Of a DNA stretch of 64,000 nucleotides, positions 11,149 to 23,199 are shown piece after piece. Under the pieces are notes generated by a model. The model worked only from the letters and a program-made list of their open reading frames with translations. It was not told where the DNA came from and ran no database searches. Numbering within the stretch: position 1 is the first letter of the stretch; every line of letters starts with the position of its first letter. The position numbers were made by a program, and so were the translations under genes. Origin of the DNA: Tillandsia leiboldiana (lineage: Eukaryota; Streptophyta; Magnoliopsida; Poales; Bromeliaceae); NCBI GenBank assembly GCA_029204045.2, contig CM055075.1:26061269-26125268 (forward strand), read 5' to 3'.

Positions 11149-11377
11149 GATTCAACCTCAAAGTAGAAACACCTTGGCTTAAGGTGGACTTTAGGCCAAG
11201 AATGCTGCAGATAGAGCCTAGATGGACCTTTCAATCAAGAATGCTTCAGCTAAAAATGCTTCAGCAGATAGAACATGACAAATTTGGCCTTGAAGCAGAA
11301 ACATCCTCTGGCCTAAGTTGGACTTTCGGCTAATAATGCTTTAGGATGTAGAATGCATGAACCTTCAACCAAGAAAC
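11149..11377. other. Unidentified sequence with imperfect 130-bp duplication
   Basis: Two copies of a segment with AGAAACACCTTGG...GGACTTTAGGCC...AATGCT (about 11165 and 11295) form an imperfect tandem duplication. Similar wording (GGCTTAGGACAGACTTTCAG) occurs at 1196-1215. The host sequence on both sides of the nested cluster therefore seems to have been one repeat-like region before the insertions. Confidence 0.4.
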
Positions 11378-11945
11378 TTTTTTTTTTTTTTTTTTTGAGA
11401 TAAGGTAGCATGCTACCGCTTCATTCATAGGGGAGATGAATTAGGCTACAGGGTTAGGCAGCTGGGCCTAAAAAAAAAAAAAAAAAAAAAAAAAACCCAC
11501 TTCCACACATTCCAAAACATTACAGAGCCAGATGAGCCCACCAGCTTACACAATCACGGACCTCCTTGCTAAGGCACCCCGCCGTCTTTTTGCGGTTGTC
11601 AAAAATCCGCCTGTTGTGCTCAAGCCAAGTTGCCCACCATACTGAGGCAATCCGCAAAAGCTCTCTGTCCCGCATCGAGCCACAGCGCTGACTAGCGGTG
11701 TTCCAAAGGGAGGCAGCCGTAGTGGAGTAGTTAAGGGAAGTAACATTGAGAAGCAAAGTTTGGAGAATACTTCTAGTAAACTGACATCCCAAGAAAAGAT
11801 GATTGACCGTCTTTGGCTCGTCCAGGCAAAGTACACAGCAGCCATCCCCTGTCCATCCCCTTTTAAGGGGTTGTCTTTGATGCGGACCTTACTCCTTAAG
11901 ACTAACCAGAGAAAGATTTTGATCTTGAGGGGGGCTTGTTGGTGA
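11378..11945 (-). pseudogene. 5'-truncated LINE relic, RT zinc-binding domain end
   Basis: On the minus strand it ends in poly-A (about 11396-11378) after GGTAGCATGCTACC. Translated pieces read KIKIFLWLV, then C-x2-C followed by H-L-F-x2-C, and then a WWATWLEHNRRIF segment. This is the C-terminal zf-RVT domain of plant L1-type ORF2. At least one frameshift lies near 11845. An internal A run at 11473-11495 looks like a later expansion. The same family, in better shape, sits at 15235-15810. Confidence 0.75.
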
Positions 11946-12830
11946 TGACATGAGGTTTCAGCCTATTAAGGATGATTGAATCTTTGGATGTCGATGTGGA
12001 TCTCGGTGAAGACGAAAACCAAAGATAACAAAACTAAGGAAACTAAGTGACACCTCTATAATTACCCTGCCGAAACTAAGAAAGCTAAACAATGAAAATT
12101 CTCTTGTGTTGATGAGGATTGATGATGATCACCTCCAGTTCTTACCATGCTTATATAGCCTCCATAGTCCGAGTCTTAATCCGATTAATCATAAGCCAGA
12201 ACCGGCAACAGAGTGCGATTAATTCTCGCCGAATCTCTGAATTTATTGTGATTTTCTAATGGAGCCAGTAAATCATATATTGGGTCCAAGTCAAAATATT
12301 GATTAACAAAAATAAACAAAATTACAAGGATTGAAATTTAAGAACTGTTTCGTAAAGAAACACCAATTATCCTATGTCACACCAATATGTGCTGTTTTTG
12401 CATAGTAAGTTAAATCATGAATCTGATATCTGCTGCTCTGAAAAGTTCCTGAGTTTCCAAATGTGTCAGCAAAAAGCTCCTAAGCTCAAGTGCTATGATT
12501 TTCTGAAAATGATTGTCCCAAAACTGTTTATGTTAAGGAGAACCAGAAAATGGTTTTCAGCAATTATCAACCCCTGCTGCTGAGTACAGGAACCAAAACA
12601 CTACAGCAGCATATTTGCACAAGTAATTTTTCTACAGCATTACTGAAAATACGTGGAAGTCTAGTAAAGCTCGAATTTAGTACCTGATCTTCTTTATTGA
12701 AAGTAAGTTTAAAATCTACTTTGATTGTTTACCTCGACCGACGCTTGACATGAATTAAATCTCGCTGATGCCTCGTCTTTTTATCAAGACATTAATTTAT
12801 TGATATGTTGTTGTCCTCTAAGAAGTTTGA
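11946..12830. other. No gene recognised
   Basis: Moderately AT-rich sequence. The 69-codon open frame at 12374-12583 shows no motif I recognise. I looked here on the minus strand for the missing C-terminal (EMAPII/Arc1p-like) exons of the methionyl-tRNA synthetase and saw none. Confidence 0.4.
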
Positions 12831-12834
12831 AAAT

Positions 12835-12963
12835 GGTAACTGCTATGTTCCATATAGAATAGTAATATTTATGTTACCACATATATTACTTTTTTATTAT
12901 GATATATATGATAACATAAATATTACTATTCTATATAGGGTAATAATATATATGGTAACACCA
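12835..12963. repeat. Hairpin-forming small element
   Basis: ATATAGAATAGTAATATTTA at about 12854-12873 is answered by its inverted copy at about 12919-12939. A stem of about 27 bp with near-perfect pairing surrounds an AT-rich loop. Short outer GGTAAC motifs occur near 12836 and 12953. It is consistent with a small MITE-like element, but no clear TSD was found. Confidence 0.45.
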
Positions 12964-13445
12964 CAGATAATTTGAAAAATAAAGATCTTATGATAGTGCC
13001 TCATGGCCGTCGTCATCGTTATCTCATTCTCCTCTAGTATTGGTAAAAACTAATGGACTAATATCAACCATTACTCTCAGAAGCATCAAACTTAACGTAT
13101 ACCCCTCGAAAGTTTGAATATCATTAGTGTACCAGCAGAGATAGATAAAGACTTAAAAAATGCCCTTTGCAAGGGGCATTTGCGAAATCACATGTGCATT
13201 TTCAGGAGCACTTATGGAACCTTCAAGGGTGTTTCGGAGTATTTGATAAATTCAAGCACTTGGAGGGCATCTATGAAAGGGTACATATTTGTTTAACACC
13301 AAAACAATATAGATTATTGTGAATAAATAACACACTAATTATCAATTTAGCCAAGCAGTATCACACTCCGATAGTATTTATAGTGCGACCAATTAATAAA
13401 AGGTTAAGAAAGATAAATGACTTTATCGATAAGATAGAATGCAGC

Positions 13446-16400
13446 TCAACCTGCTATTTTTGTAGTTTTCAGTTGCTCAGCAATCCTCTGGGCATCAGCT
13501 TCCGATTTTGTAATCCTATCAGCTTGACTGCCAGCAAATTTCTGTCTGAAGAATTCTACTTCTTCGTCCTTCTGCATTGTTTAACACAAACAATTTACAA
13601 TTTTATGTGCCGTAAAGAATGCGTAGACAAGAATCGACAAAATTTTGAACAAGCAAGTACACATACTAGCTCCTTAAATAGTGGCTCAGGTTTCCCAATT
13701 TTGTGACCAGAAGGTAGTAGATCCCACAGCCTTTTTGCCTTCTCTATGTCTCCTTTCTCATCACTGAAAGAGAGGTGTGCATCTGGAGATAAATTAAGCT
13801 GCCCCAGCACCTTGTATGCAATTAAAGAAAAAGGTGTAAGATTCATAACAAAACCAGAAAGGATAAATAAGGTTCGAAAGAACAAAAAAGAGTATATACT
13901 TCATTAGAGAAGGAAGGCATGAATGGTTCCAATAAACATGCAAGAAGGTAAACAAGTCCAACCGAAGTCTTCATTACAATAGCACATGAAGATGGATCTT
14001 TTTTGTAAAGCCTCCAAAATTGGCTCTCCTACATGAAACATTGATTATGAGAGTAGCATAATGGTATTAACAACAAGTGTTTAATCCAAAACGCACCGAG
14101 CATATCGATAGTAACCTGTAAGTATCCATTTCCCTCACTAGAAATGCTCATTGCAGTTTTTAGGCCTTGTTTTAGTTTGACCTGTCACAGTAGATGGGTA
14201 GATGTCTCATCATGCCACAAATGGTAACAAAATTGTTCTATTTTACCTAAAGCTCCAGTTCCTAATTAAGCAGGACGGTGTTGTGCAAATCAACTGATTT
14301 ACCTTTTCCATGGCATCAAGATATTGATCGATCAATTTGGCAACATTTTCCGCAAGAACCTTGGTTAGTTGATGCGACTCTGCATCAGGAGCATCAGGTA
14401 TAAGTGAATCATATCCAATTCCTGAAAGAAAAGATGAGTGCCAATGTTACAACATATATTGACATTTTAGTTGCAAGAAAAGTATACGAAGAGACCCTTA
14501 TAATTAAACTTCATAAAGGATAAAATGCACAAAGTTAGAAAATGGTGATCAGCACCACCTTTACATTTTAAAAAAAAAGGCAACATCTTTTTCACTAATT
14601 AACAGCAAGTCATGAAGATTCACAGTACAAACAAGAAGTGATTGTGTATCAAGCAACAGCAGCTCTGCGTAGACGAAGATTGACCTGGTGGCTTGGCGAC
14701 AAAGCTTAATACACGATTGATAAAATTCCCCAAGTTACTTAGCAACTCGCTGTTTAGTTTCGCTTGCAAATCTGCCCATGTAAACAATGTATCCGACACC
14801 TAGATCAAGGGAAAGAAAATCAAATTACTGATCATAAGGCGCAAAGATTTACATGAAACTCCTGATCACCTGAACTAATTTACAGCAAAAGGTTACCTCA
14901 GGCCTATTGGTGAGCAAATAGTACCGCCATACTTCTGCAGGAATATTTGTATCCTTCGCGTCATTGCCGAAAACTCCAATACCCTTACTTTTGGAGAACT
15001 TTCCTGAGGATCATGAAATCAATGAATGCGTACAAAATAGCCAGAGATTCAACATGTACATCTGACTATTATAATACTGATACTACAGAGAGATAAATGA
15101 GTGCTTGATGTTCTAAACTTATAGCATCATCTCAATTCCTCTAACAGGCTAATACACTATGTGCTTCTTATGATATTGTGATGGAGCAAAGACAGGAAAG
15201 CATACCATCCAAATTAGACTTTTACAAATGAAAAGGAAGATGGCGGAGTATCGGATAGGAGCTTTTCATAACTGTGGAAGATTAGAACCCCGTTGAAAGT
15301 CAAGATCTTCATTTGGATAGTACTAAAACGTAAAGTGCTCACAAAGGATATGCTGCTCAAAAGGGGTTGGAGTGGAGACGACAAATGTGTTTTCTGCCTG
15401 GACGAGCTTGAGACAGTTGACTATTTTTTTATGCGATGCCAAAACAACAAAGTTGTGCTTCAAGGATTGATCTTGAACATACTATTTCTCAACAACTGCT
15501 ATTCGTCTAATAGATTTTGGAAAGCTAGCAGACTCAAGGGAGGAGCAATAGGGGGACGTGAGCTAAGACAATCGCTGCCGCATGGTGGACCATTTGGCTA
15601 GAATGAAACAGAAGAATTTTTGACAATTTGTAAAAACCGCAGGGATGCCTGCTTTCTGAGATTCGATCTCTTAGGGACTTGTGGGCCCTGCCCCGCTGCT
15701 AGTTTTTCCTCTTTTTTTTTTCTTCTCTTGAGGCCCAGCTGCCTCCCACTGTAGCCTAATTCATACCCTTTAATGAATAAAGTAGCAGCATGCTACCTTA
15801 AACTCAAAAAACAAATGAAAATGAATCATAGTACTGAACTCATTAGATCAAGAATAAGCTCCGACATGATCATTGCAGTGGTTTATAAACATAATGATAT
15901 TTGTTTAAGATCAATGCTTGTAGGATAGGTTATAGTATCATTTTCGAGTGAGATTATGGACTCTCTTTTCCGGAAGTTCCAGCATTTTTTGCATTTTCTA
16001 AATTTAGTTTCGACTTCCAAGTTTCCGACAAAATAGATCAAAATAATCACCATGTATTAGCCAAAACATAGAAATTTAGCAAATTTGAAAATAATCACAA
16101 CAATTTGACTGATAAAAGTTGTTTTAAATTGTTCTAAAATAAGAAAAAATTGCAAATTACGCCATGGAGATTAATTCAGTTACAAATGCTTCCCTAGGAT
16201 TTTAGAGTGGGAAATGATTTTTTTTTTCTCTTTTTTTTTTTTAGACTTGGGCAAATTTACATATGAATTTTAAAAATGATGTAGTTGTTTTCCTTTCTTT
16301 GTAAGACTTATATTATTACAGAAGAAAAGGCTGACATATAAAGTTCACATATGGTGATAGCGCCGCTAAGTGGAGAATTACATGAAATAAGAATACAACT

Positions 16401-19400
16401 ATATAATGCTTTCATATTGTACTTGTGAAGCAGATATGTGGAAGAGGAAGTTACATATGAGTGCAATTTCGGCTTTCTATCTCATTACAACATAGTTGCC
16501 ATTATGAAGAGGTGAAATCGCACCATTAATTATGTTTCCAAATAAAATAAATCAAAAGGGCTATTTCCAAACAATCTCATAGTCGAAAATTGTCATTGCA
16601 AATTAAAAGTTCGAAGGTGTATTTGCAAGAAAACTGATACTTACAAGTCATTTGCAAAACTTGCACGTACGGAGTTATTTGTAATCAAGCTAGTAAGTTT
16701 AGGGGCGTAATTTGCACCTTTCGCCTATCTATATATATGTTTTAAATTTCTTGCTAACAATCCGCAAGACAAACGTATCATCTAGCGTCGGCAATAAAGT
16801 ATCATCGACTAGTCTATATGTATTGGTACATTTTAAAGGTAGCTAAGTATCACACAAGAGCAGTAATACCTGTTTCATAGTTCAAATATTGTGTAACACT
16901 TATTGTCTTCATCATTGTCCAATTTTCACTAGTTCCAATAAGGGTAGAAGGAAACATAACCTGGAAATGAATATCCAAATACAAATATTAGAGGAAGAGT
17001 AAATGTTCAATCACACTGTTGAAACTACATCCTTTATTCGAGAAAATTAATACACATGTATATATTATCCTACAAAAGAATAATGTTTCACCAACTCATT
17101 TTATCTTAGATTTTATTTGTTTTATACGATAATTACGGGCCAATATGTACTACCAATTTATCCTATTGTATAGAAAGGAAAGTTCAATGATAAGACACTA
17201 GAATGGAGTGAACAAAGCCGGTGAAATGCTCAACAATATTTGAATACCAACATGCAGTAATAGTGGATGGACCAAGCCTAATCTGTGAGGTCAAATCTAT
17301 AAAGGAATACGATATATATACATACGAGTTCGCAAAACTTATTTGCTCTTACAGTGTGAAATTGAACATTATCCTTTCCCATGAACTGATATAACTCCAC
17401 ATTGTCCGGATCCTTCCACCATTTCTCCCAGTCAGGGGTGTAACATGCGGTGATTGATATATATCCAATTGGGGCATCAAACCACACGTAAAATACCTGG
17501 CGATAATAATACCAGAGAAACATCAATAAATTTTCAAAATGTGATGCAGAATTGAAGTACCATGTTGATTTATAGCGTCAGGAACATGGAATGTATCTGA
17601 TGTAACAAGCAGATCAAATTTATTAGAACCTTATCGTTGTACTTTTCATGCGGCACTGGAACCCCCCATTTAAGATCTCGAGTGATACAACGCGGTTTCA
17701 ATCCTTCCTTCAACAAAGCATATGTTAATTGGATAGCATTTTGGCTCCAAGAACCGGCCACTGACATTTCATCGACATACTTTTCCACTTTTTCACTCAG
17801 CAAGGGAAGGTCCAAAAAGATATGGTCAGTGTCACGAATGCATGGAGTGTTTCGGCATACCTATAAAAGAAAATGCAAAATGTTAACATAGAGCTAGAAT
17901 TGCAATTAAACTGAATATGTTACGGGCTTACGACATTTAAGAAATGCAGTACATACTTTACATTTAGGATCATTAAGCTCGGTTGGATTCAACAGTTTTC
18001 CGCACTTGTCACACTGATCACCTCGCGCAGACTCATAATTACACCCCACGATAGGACACGTTCCTTCGACAAACCGATCGGCTAAGAAACGCTGGCATCT
18101 CTCGCAGTAAAGCTGCAAAGAATGCGAACATGAATGTAACATACAAAAAGGGCCAGCATGAAAAGGAATTGGCAGTTTCTGTAAAACTGCAAGTAATTAA
18201 AATTTACCTGCTGCATGGTGTTTTCGGAGAGACAGTTGTTTTCCATCAGTCTATGAAAAATGGATTGGCAAATTTCCGTTTGCTGCGGAGTAGATGTTCG
18301 GCCAAACTCGTCGAAACTTATATTAAACCATTTGTAGACCTCCTTGTGAATAGCATGGTATCTGTTTACGCAACAAAGAAACTATCAAATAGATACAAGC
18401 ACACTGACAAACTGTAAGAAAAAAAAAAAAAAAAACAGCTTATATAAAGTATATCAAATTCAATACAAACAGCAAAGAAACTGCTCATCTGGAAATTAAG
18501 GTGCTCCCACCTATGCATGCTTACTTAACAGCAGCTAAATACTACACAATAAAAAAAAAGGAATCTACAAAATGTGAAATTCAAGATAACAGCAGCTAAT
18601 TAAAAACTATGTGAGTCCAAAAAAGGGACTTATATAAAAATTACTCAAAATTATACTTCCAATAAAGGATATATAGTACAAGCTAATTAATGCTAACTTG
18701 TCACAAATCTCTTTTGGGGAACAATTCTCTTCCATTGCCTTTGTCTCAGTGGCCGTCCCATATTCATCCGTCCCACAAATGTAGACCGTATTGTATCCTC
18801 GAAGCCGACAATATCGTGCAAACACATCGGCGCTAAGAACACCTGAGCAAAGAAAATGGAAAAAATATATATGACTAAATTACAGAAATTTTTTTTATAA
18901 TATTTCGTTTTTTTACTTTACCCTCAGTTTTTCGAAAATCTACATTTTGTTGTATCGTAATTACGGAATTATCTTTAGGAGCAACGAAATTAAACAAACA
19001 AGCAAAATAACGATGTCTTCCCATTGCCGTCTCTCTCCTCCAACTCTTTCTCTCTCATGCGGTCACACTCTCTGACCCTCCTCTGTCCACAGTGCTGCTG
19101 CCGGAGAAGATGGCTCTTCCGGCGGCGGCGGCGCAAGTTTGTGGTTCGGAGTTTGAGGAGGAGGATGGGGTCGGAAAGGAGGCGGCGCTATCCGGCGGCG
19201 CTACCGCGCGGGCGGCGGCAATGGAGGTGGCGCTACTCAGCGAACGGTGAAGGAGCAAGGAAGAGGATGGGATTTGAAAGATATTTTTCATATATTATTA
19301 AAAAATTAACGGTACACTCACGAAAGTTTGACGGTAAAAATAAATGTATAATTTCGTAGATTCTTAAAAAACAAAAAAACAGAGTAAATAAAAAAATATT

Positions 19401-22400
19401 ATAAATTTTTTTTTTTTATAATTTAGTCGATATATATATATATTAAGGCTTTGCTTTGTTTTAGTGGCATTACTATTTCGTTGTTTTATTTTAGATACAA
19501 ATTCTAGGCTATAGAGTTTGCATTACAACGAGCACATAAACAAAAATAACGATTACATAAATTAAGTTAACAAATACAAGTACACTACAAAAACTAAAAA
19601 ATATAATAAATTAAGTAAAAAAAAATTTTACAGAAAAAATAATTACGGACAAATAAAAAAAATTTTATTACATGATAAAAGGAAGTATTATAATAATGCC
19701 AAGAATTCATCATGTTAAAAGAAAAAGTTTTTTAACTGGTTTATTCTTATCGAATTCAATCCATATTCTATTTGTTTTTTTTAAAATTATTTTTTTAAAT
19801 TTATTGTATCGTAAAACTGTCAACAAATTAGAAGTATAAATTTGAAAACGATAATCAAATTTTGAGAGACATTGGTTCTTCGCAATCTAATCATCTGTGA
19901 AGTTTGTTTGGGAAGCAAAATAAAATTATTTTTTTTTGAAACGGCTTATTTGTTTTATATGATGACGATATTGTTTCATGAGCAATACTACATGTACACC
20001 CCGAAGGGGTGTATATCATACACCTCCACCATTTTAATGGTGGCGATATTTTTTACGAGTCACATCGATTGACCCATCATCACATCCCATCCATTGGATG
20101 GGTGGGGTGTGTGATATACACCCCGTTTTGGGTGTACAAGTATCATTTCCCTTGTTTCATAGCACAAAAGATGTACATCAAGTAAGCTAACTAGCTAACA
20201 ATAACAACAAAATAGAAAAGCCTATGCATCAATCTATATAATTTGCATTGGGTAAATTGCACCATGTCGTCGAACTTTTGGACGATTTTTGTATATGTTG
20301 CCCCTTAGACTTTTAAATTTTACATATTAAAAATATTTTACTTGTTGGTATTTATAATAAAATATAATTTAAGAATTTATTTTTACCTGGATTGACTATT
20401 TATTTATGAATTAAAAATAAATCAAACTTCTTGCTTCATGATAATAGATTCAAAAGATTAATAAGTTGAGTTTGATGAGCCCAATAAATTAAATGGGAAT
20501 ACAGTTCATAATAAACATAACGGCAAAAGGTACAATAATAAATCCAACGTCTATGTTGAATCCCGACAAGACCTATAACGCTATATCTGTACATTTTAAA
20601 TAAATTAATTGTGTAATTTTAATAATTTATTTTTAATGGCTCAAATATTTAAAATTAATAATTAATGCTAACGATCCAATATTTTGGTCAACCCAAAATC
20701 AAATAGGCTTTGGGTGAGAACTTGTATCACTTAATTACTACATATGAGTTTGCTCGGAGATGAAAAACTTAGGAGATCGATGTAGCGAAGGTTTATATAC
20801 TGCACGTACTATCTCCAAGTAGGGTTGTCAACGGTAGGGTTGTCAACGGTCGGATTCGGGACGAATTTTTAAAATTTCGAATCCGAATCCGAACTCGACT
20901 ACCAAATCCAAATTCGAATCTGAATCTGACGGAGTTTAAAAATTTATATCCAAATTCGAACCCGATCAAAAATTTAAAATCCGAATCCGAATTCGAACCC
21001 GAAAATTCAAACCCAAAATAATAATTATTATTTTTTTTCTTTACAATATTTCAAAATATATTATATTAAATTTAAAATTTTAAATTATAAATTTAAATAT
21101 AATATCAAATATTTATATACACATATATTATATAACGTAAAATTAATTCGGATTCGGATCGGATTCGGATTCGGATCGGACACAATCAAAATCTATATCC
21201 AAATCCAAATTCATCATATTTTTATTTTTCATATCTATATTCGAATCCATATTCGTTTAACATCAAATAAATCTATTCCATTTGAATTCGGATAAAATTT
21301 TAAATATCCGTATTCATCCGAGTGCGATCTTGGCTCGCTGGATCAATTTATCTAGACTTAAACCTTATAACCTCTTCATTGTATTGCTCAAAACTTTTTT
21401 GATTCACATTGCGTTATTTTGAAAACGTGCAGACGAAATAACTCATGATCATTATATCGATCGACAAAAGTGATCGCCGCATATGAAATAACAATATTTC
21501 TTCTAGAATAATGTCTAGAACACCTGGGCCACATAACTCATCTTAATTAGTAAGCCTTTTTATCTATTATTAGACAAAAAAAATCATTCCCTGGACCCAG
21601 TGCATCTCTGTATTTAATCACTTTTTTTCTCATATTTCAATTCCACCGTCCATAAATTAAGCTTGAATCGTTTAGAAGCAATTTTTTTAAATTTTCTTAT
21701 AAACAAAAGTAATTGCTAACTTTATATTTTCCTTGCCAAACAAATTCACACCCCCCTTAACAAATTCATAGTTCATCCACACACTTATGGCGTAGAATTT
21801 ATATTAAATAAAAGGCTAAAATTAAAAAAAAAAAAAAAAAAAACTCTCTTATAATCAATTACTTTTAAATTTTTCTCATGTCTTTCAAAAATTTTTATTT
21901 TATTTTTTAAAAATTTAAGGTAACAGCACTTAAGCCAGCACACTTATCATTTAATTTGTCACTATTTATGCATAAATTGTACGGTGTAGATTAATAACCT
22001 ACTAAAGTACCAATTAAACTCTTAGAACAATAGGAATGCATGATTTTTTTTAAAAATTTTTTCTCAAATTAGATAAATTTATGAAAAGTATCTCCTGCTG
22101 CTTAATTACTAATTATTATTTTTTTCTCATATTTCAGTAGCCACTCAATTATACTATATAACCTACGTGCGAAATGGTGTGAAAATAGTAAGTGTTATAA
22201 ATTTAAATTTTAAAATTTTTAAAAGACAGATAAATACAAAAGTAGACATTTATACGAGAGTTTTCTATATTTAGCCTAAAAATAATAGATTCCTTAATAT
22301 TTCAAAAATATATTATTTATTTTTATTTTTTAAAATATATTTTTTTATATATTCATTCGTTATTTAAAAATATTTCGGTGTTAACATATGTTAAGTTAGT

Positions 22401-22928
22401 TATTTCTAATTATACCTCATTAAAATTTTATCAGAATTAAAAAAATTAAAATACCTATTTTATCTCTAACTTAAAGACAAATAAAAAAGAAACTGATGGA
22501 GATAAAAAATATATATACTTAAAAAGATAATAATAATAATAATAATAATTATTATTATTTTATTTTTATTTTATTTTTTTTATTGGTGACGGTAACGATG
22601 ATTTTTGCTAAATTACTAAAAAAATTTAACTCTAAAAATACATTTAAAATAAGTTTAGAATGTTAAAAAGGGTACTTTTTAGAGAAATAAATAAGTTAGC
22701 CAGAAATTTTTTAGAAGTTTATAAGAAATTGATCTAAAAAAAAAAAAAAAAAAAACTTATAAAAAGCAAAGTGCGTTCGTTACATCCGATGATGTTGCCG
22801 AGGTGGGGAACGTTGTTGACGTAGGGGAGGGCGCTGGTGATGAGGATGTTGCGGCGGCCGGGAACGGGAACGGGGACGGGGACGGGGACGGGGACGGGGA
22901 GTTTCTGGGAAGAAGTGTACTCCTCCAT
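13446..22928 (-). CDS. Methionine--tRNA ligase, cytosolic type, C-terminally short (14 exons)
   Basis: It charges tRNA-Met with methionine. Exons (minus): 22784-22928, 18698-18842, 18208-18361, 17957-18112, 17630-17860, 17353-17496, 16870-16960, 14897-15003, 14685-14799, 14303-14421, 14116-14181, 13900-14028, 13667-13810, 13446-13571. All introns are GT-AG, phases agree, and the sum is 1872 nt (623 codons plus stop). Class I signatures are PHLGN (HIGH box, residues 41-45) and KFSKS (KMSKS box, 357-361). A zinc-binding insert with CxxC pairs starts at 151. The catalytic domain is followed by an alpha-helical anticodon-binding part, and the protein ends ...KTTKIAG. Plant cytosolic enzymes are usually about 800 residues with a C-terminal EMAPII-like tRNA-binding domain, which is missing here. 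The start gives MEEYTSSQKL, then (PV)n. Gene identity is sure; whether this copy is complete is open. Confidence 0.9.
15235..15810 (+). pseudogene. 5'-truncated LINE in synthetase intron 7
   Basis: A 576-bp insertion with a perfect 11-bp TSD, ACAAATGAAAA, at 15224-15234 and 15811-15821. The plus-strand translation shows KVKIFIWIVL, then CVFC...D-Y-F-F-x2-C, the zf-RVT C-terminus of an L1-type ORF2, with later stops and frameshifts. It ends GTAGCAGCATGCTACC then an A-rich tail, like the relic at 11378-11945. It lies antisense to the host gene inside the 15004-16869 intron. Confidence 0.85.
16148..16722. mobile_element. TIR-bounded small element in synthetase intron 7
   Basis: The left end TTGCAAATTACGCC...TTACAAATGC is answered by an inverted right end, read on minus as GTGCAAATTACGCCCCTAAA...TTACAAATAA. 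The pairing covers about 40 bp with mismatches. The interior is AT-rich without coding signal. A related half-end (GTAAATTGCACCATGTCGTC) occurs at about 20252. Probably a MITE; TSD not resolved. Confidence 0.5.
18872..19434. mobile_element. TIR element carrying a GC-rich passenger segment
   Basis: The left end GACTAAATTACAGAAATTTT continues into TTATAATATTT...TTTACTTTACCCTC. The right end, read on minus, is GACTAAATTATAAAA...TTTATAATATTT...TTTACTC. The inverted ends are similar over roughly 75 bp or more. Between them, 19020-19265 is strikingly GC-rich (GGCGGCGGCGGC) in an otherwise AT-rich intron, with open frames on both strands. This layout resembles a Pack-MULE that captured a gene fragment, but the source gene is unknown. 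Flanks are TA-rich, so the TSD cannot be read. Confidence 0.45.
19980..20151. mobile_element. Palindromic small element (GTGTACACCCC family), copy 1
   Basis: Ends GAGCAATACTACATGTACAC and, inverted, GGAAATGATACTTGTACACC. Each end carries its own local palindrome (TACACCCCGAAGGGGTGTA). The inside has CACCATTTTAATGGTGG and a CCCATCC...GGATGGG stem. The whole can fold as one long nested hairpin of about 172 nt. Related copies are at 30760-30931 and 31950-32102. Confidence 0.75.
20823..21330. mobile_element. hAT-like remnant rich in TCGGATTCGG
   Basis: It starts with TAGGGTTGTCAACGG written twice (near 20822 and 20838). It then has many copies of AATCCGAATCCGAA and of GGATTCGGATCGG on opposite strands, separated by an AT-rich middle. 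Plant hAT-type non-autonomous elements often open TAGGGNTGNCAA with such ends. The right terminus is not clear. Confidence 0.4.
22868..22905. repeat. Hexanucleotide repeat GGGACG/GGGAAC in exon 1
   Basis: About six tandem GGGACG-type units on the plus strand encode a run of Pro-Val pairs (residues 11-23) in the synthetase N-terminus on the minus strand. The run is in frame and adjoins the conserved GRRNILITSALPY start of the catalytic domain. It is likely length-variable between individuals. Confidence 0.8.
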
Positions 22929-23107
22929 CTTTCAGTTAACGTACTCAGACACCAAAGATAGAGAGACAGAGAAAGAGATAAAAAAAAAAGAAAAAATGGA
23001 GAGGAAGAGAGGGTTTAGTTTCTTCTCAAACCTCTTTAATTTACTATCGAATCGGATGCGTTGCTGGTGGGAGAAGCTGCGTCGGAATCTCAAGATTCAG
23101 ACAAAAG

Positions 23108-23108
<1 letters not shown>
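22929..23108 (-). promoter_or_regulatory. Putative 5' UTR/promoter of synthetase gene
   Basis: A short region between the start codon and a (TA)n tract. It contains purine-rich sequence (CT-rich on the minus strand, 22950-23030), common in plant 5' leaders. No clear TATA box apart from the (TA)n itself. The hAT-like element and (TA)n repeats begin within 300 bp of the start codon. Confidence 0.35.

Positions 23109-23197
<89 letters not shown>
23109..23197. repeat. (TA)n microsatellite
   Basis: About 44 uninterrupted TA units, about 180 bp upstream of the synthetase start codon. The long frames of alternating Tyr-Ile across it are artefacts. Confidence 0.95.

Positions 23198-23199
<2 letters not shown>

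Larger units (their letters stand above)
18848..22783 (-). other. Intron 1 of the synthetase gene, 3.9 kb, element-rich
   Basis: Donor ...GGAT|GTAACG (minus) at 22784/22783 and acceptor ...CTCAG|GTGTTC at 18843-18847. It holds a TIR element with a GC-rich core (18872-19434), a palindromic small element (19980-20151) and a hAT-like remnant (about 20823-21330). Long AT-rich tracts without recognisable content follow (21340-22735), including an (AAT)n run near 22530. Confidence 0.75.

Noticed and set aside
12374..12583. 69-codon plus-strand frame as a possible gene or missing synthetase exon
   Set aside because: It is on the opposite strand to the synthetase and shows no EMAPII motif or splice context in keeping with it.
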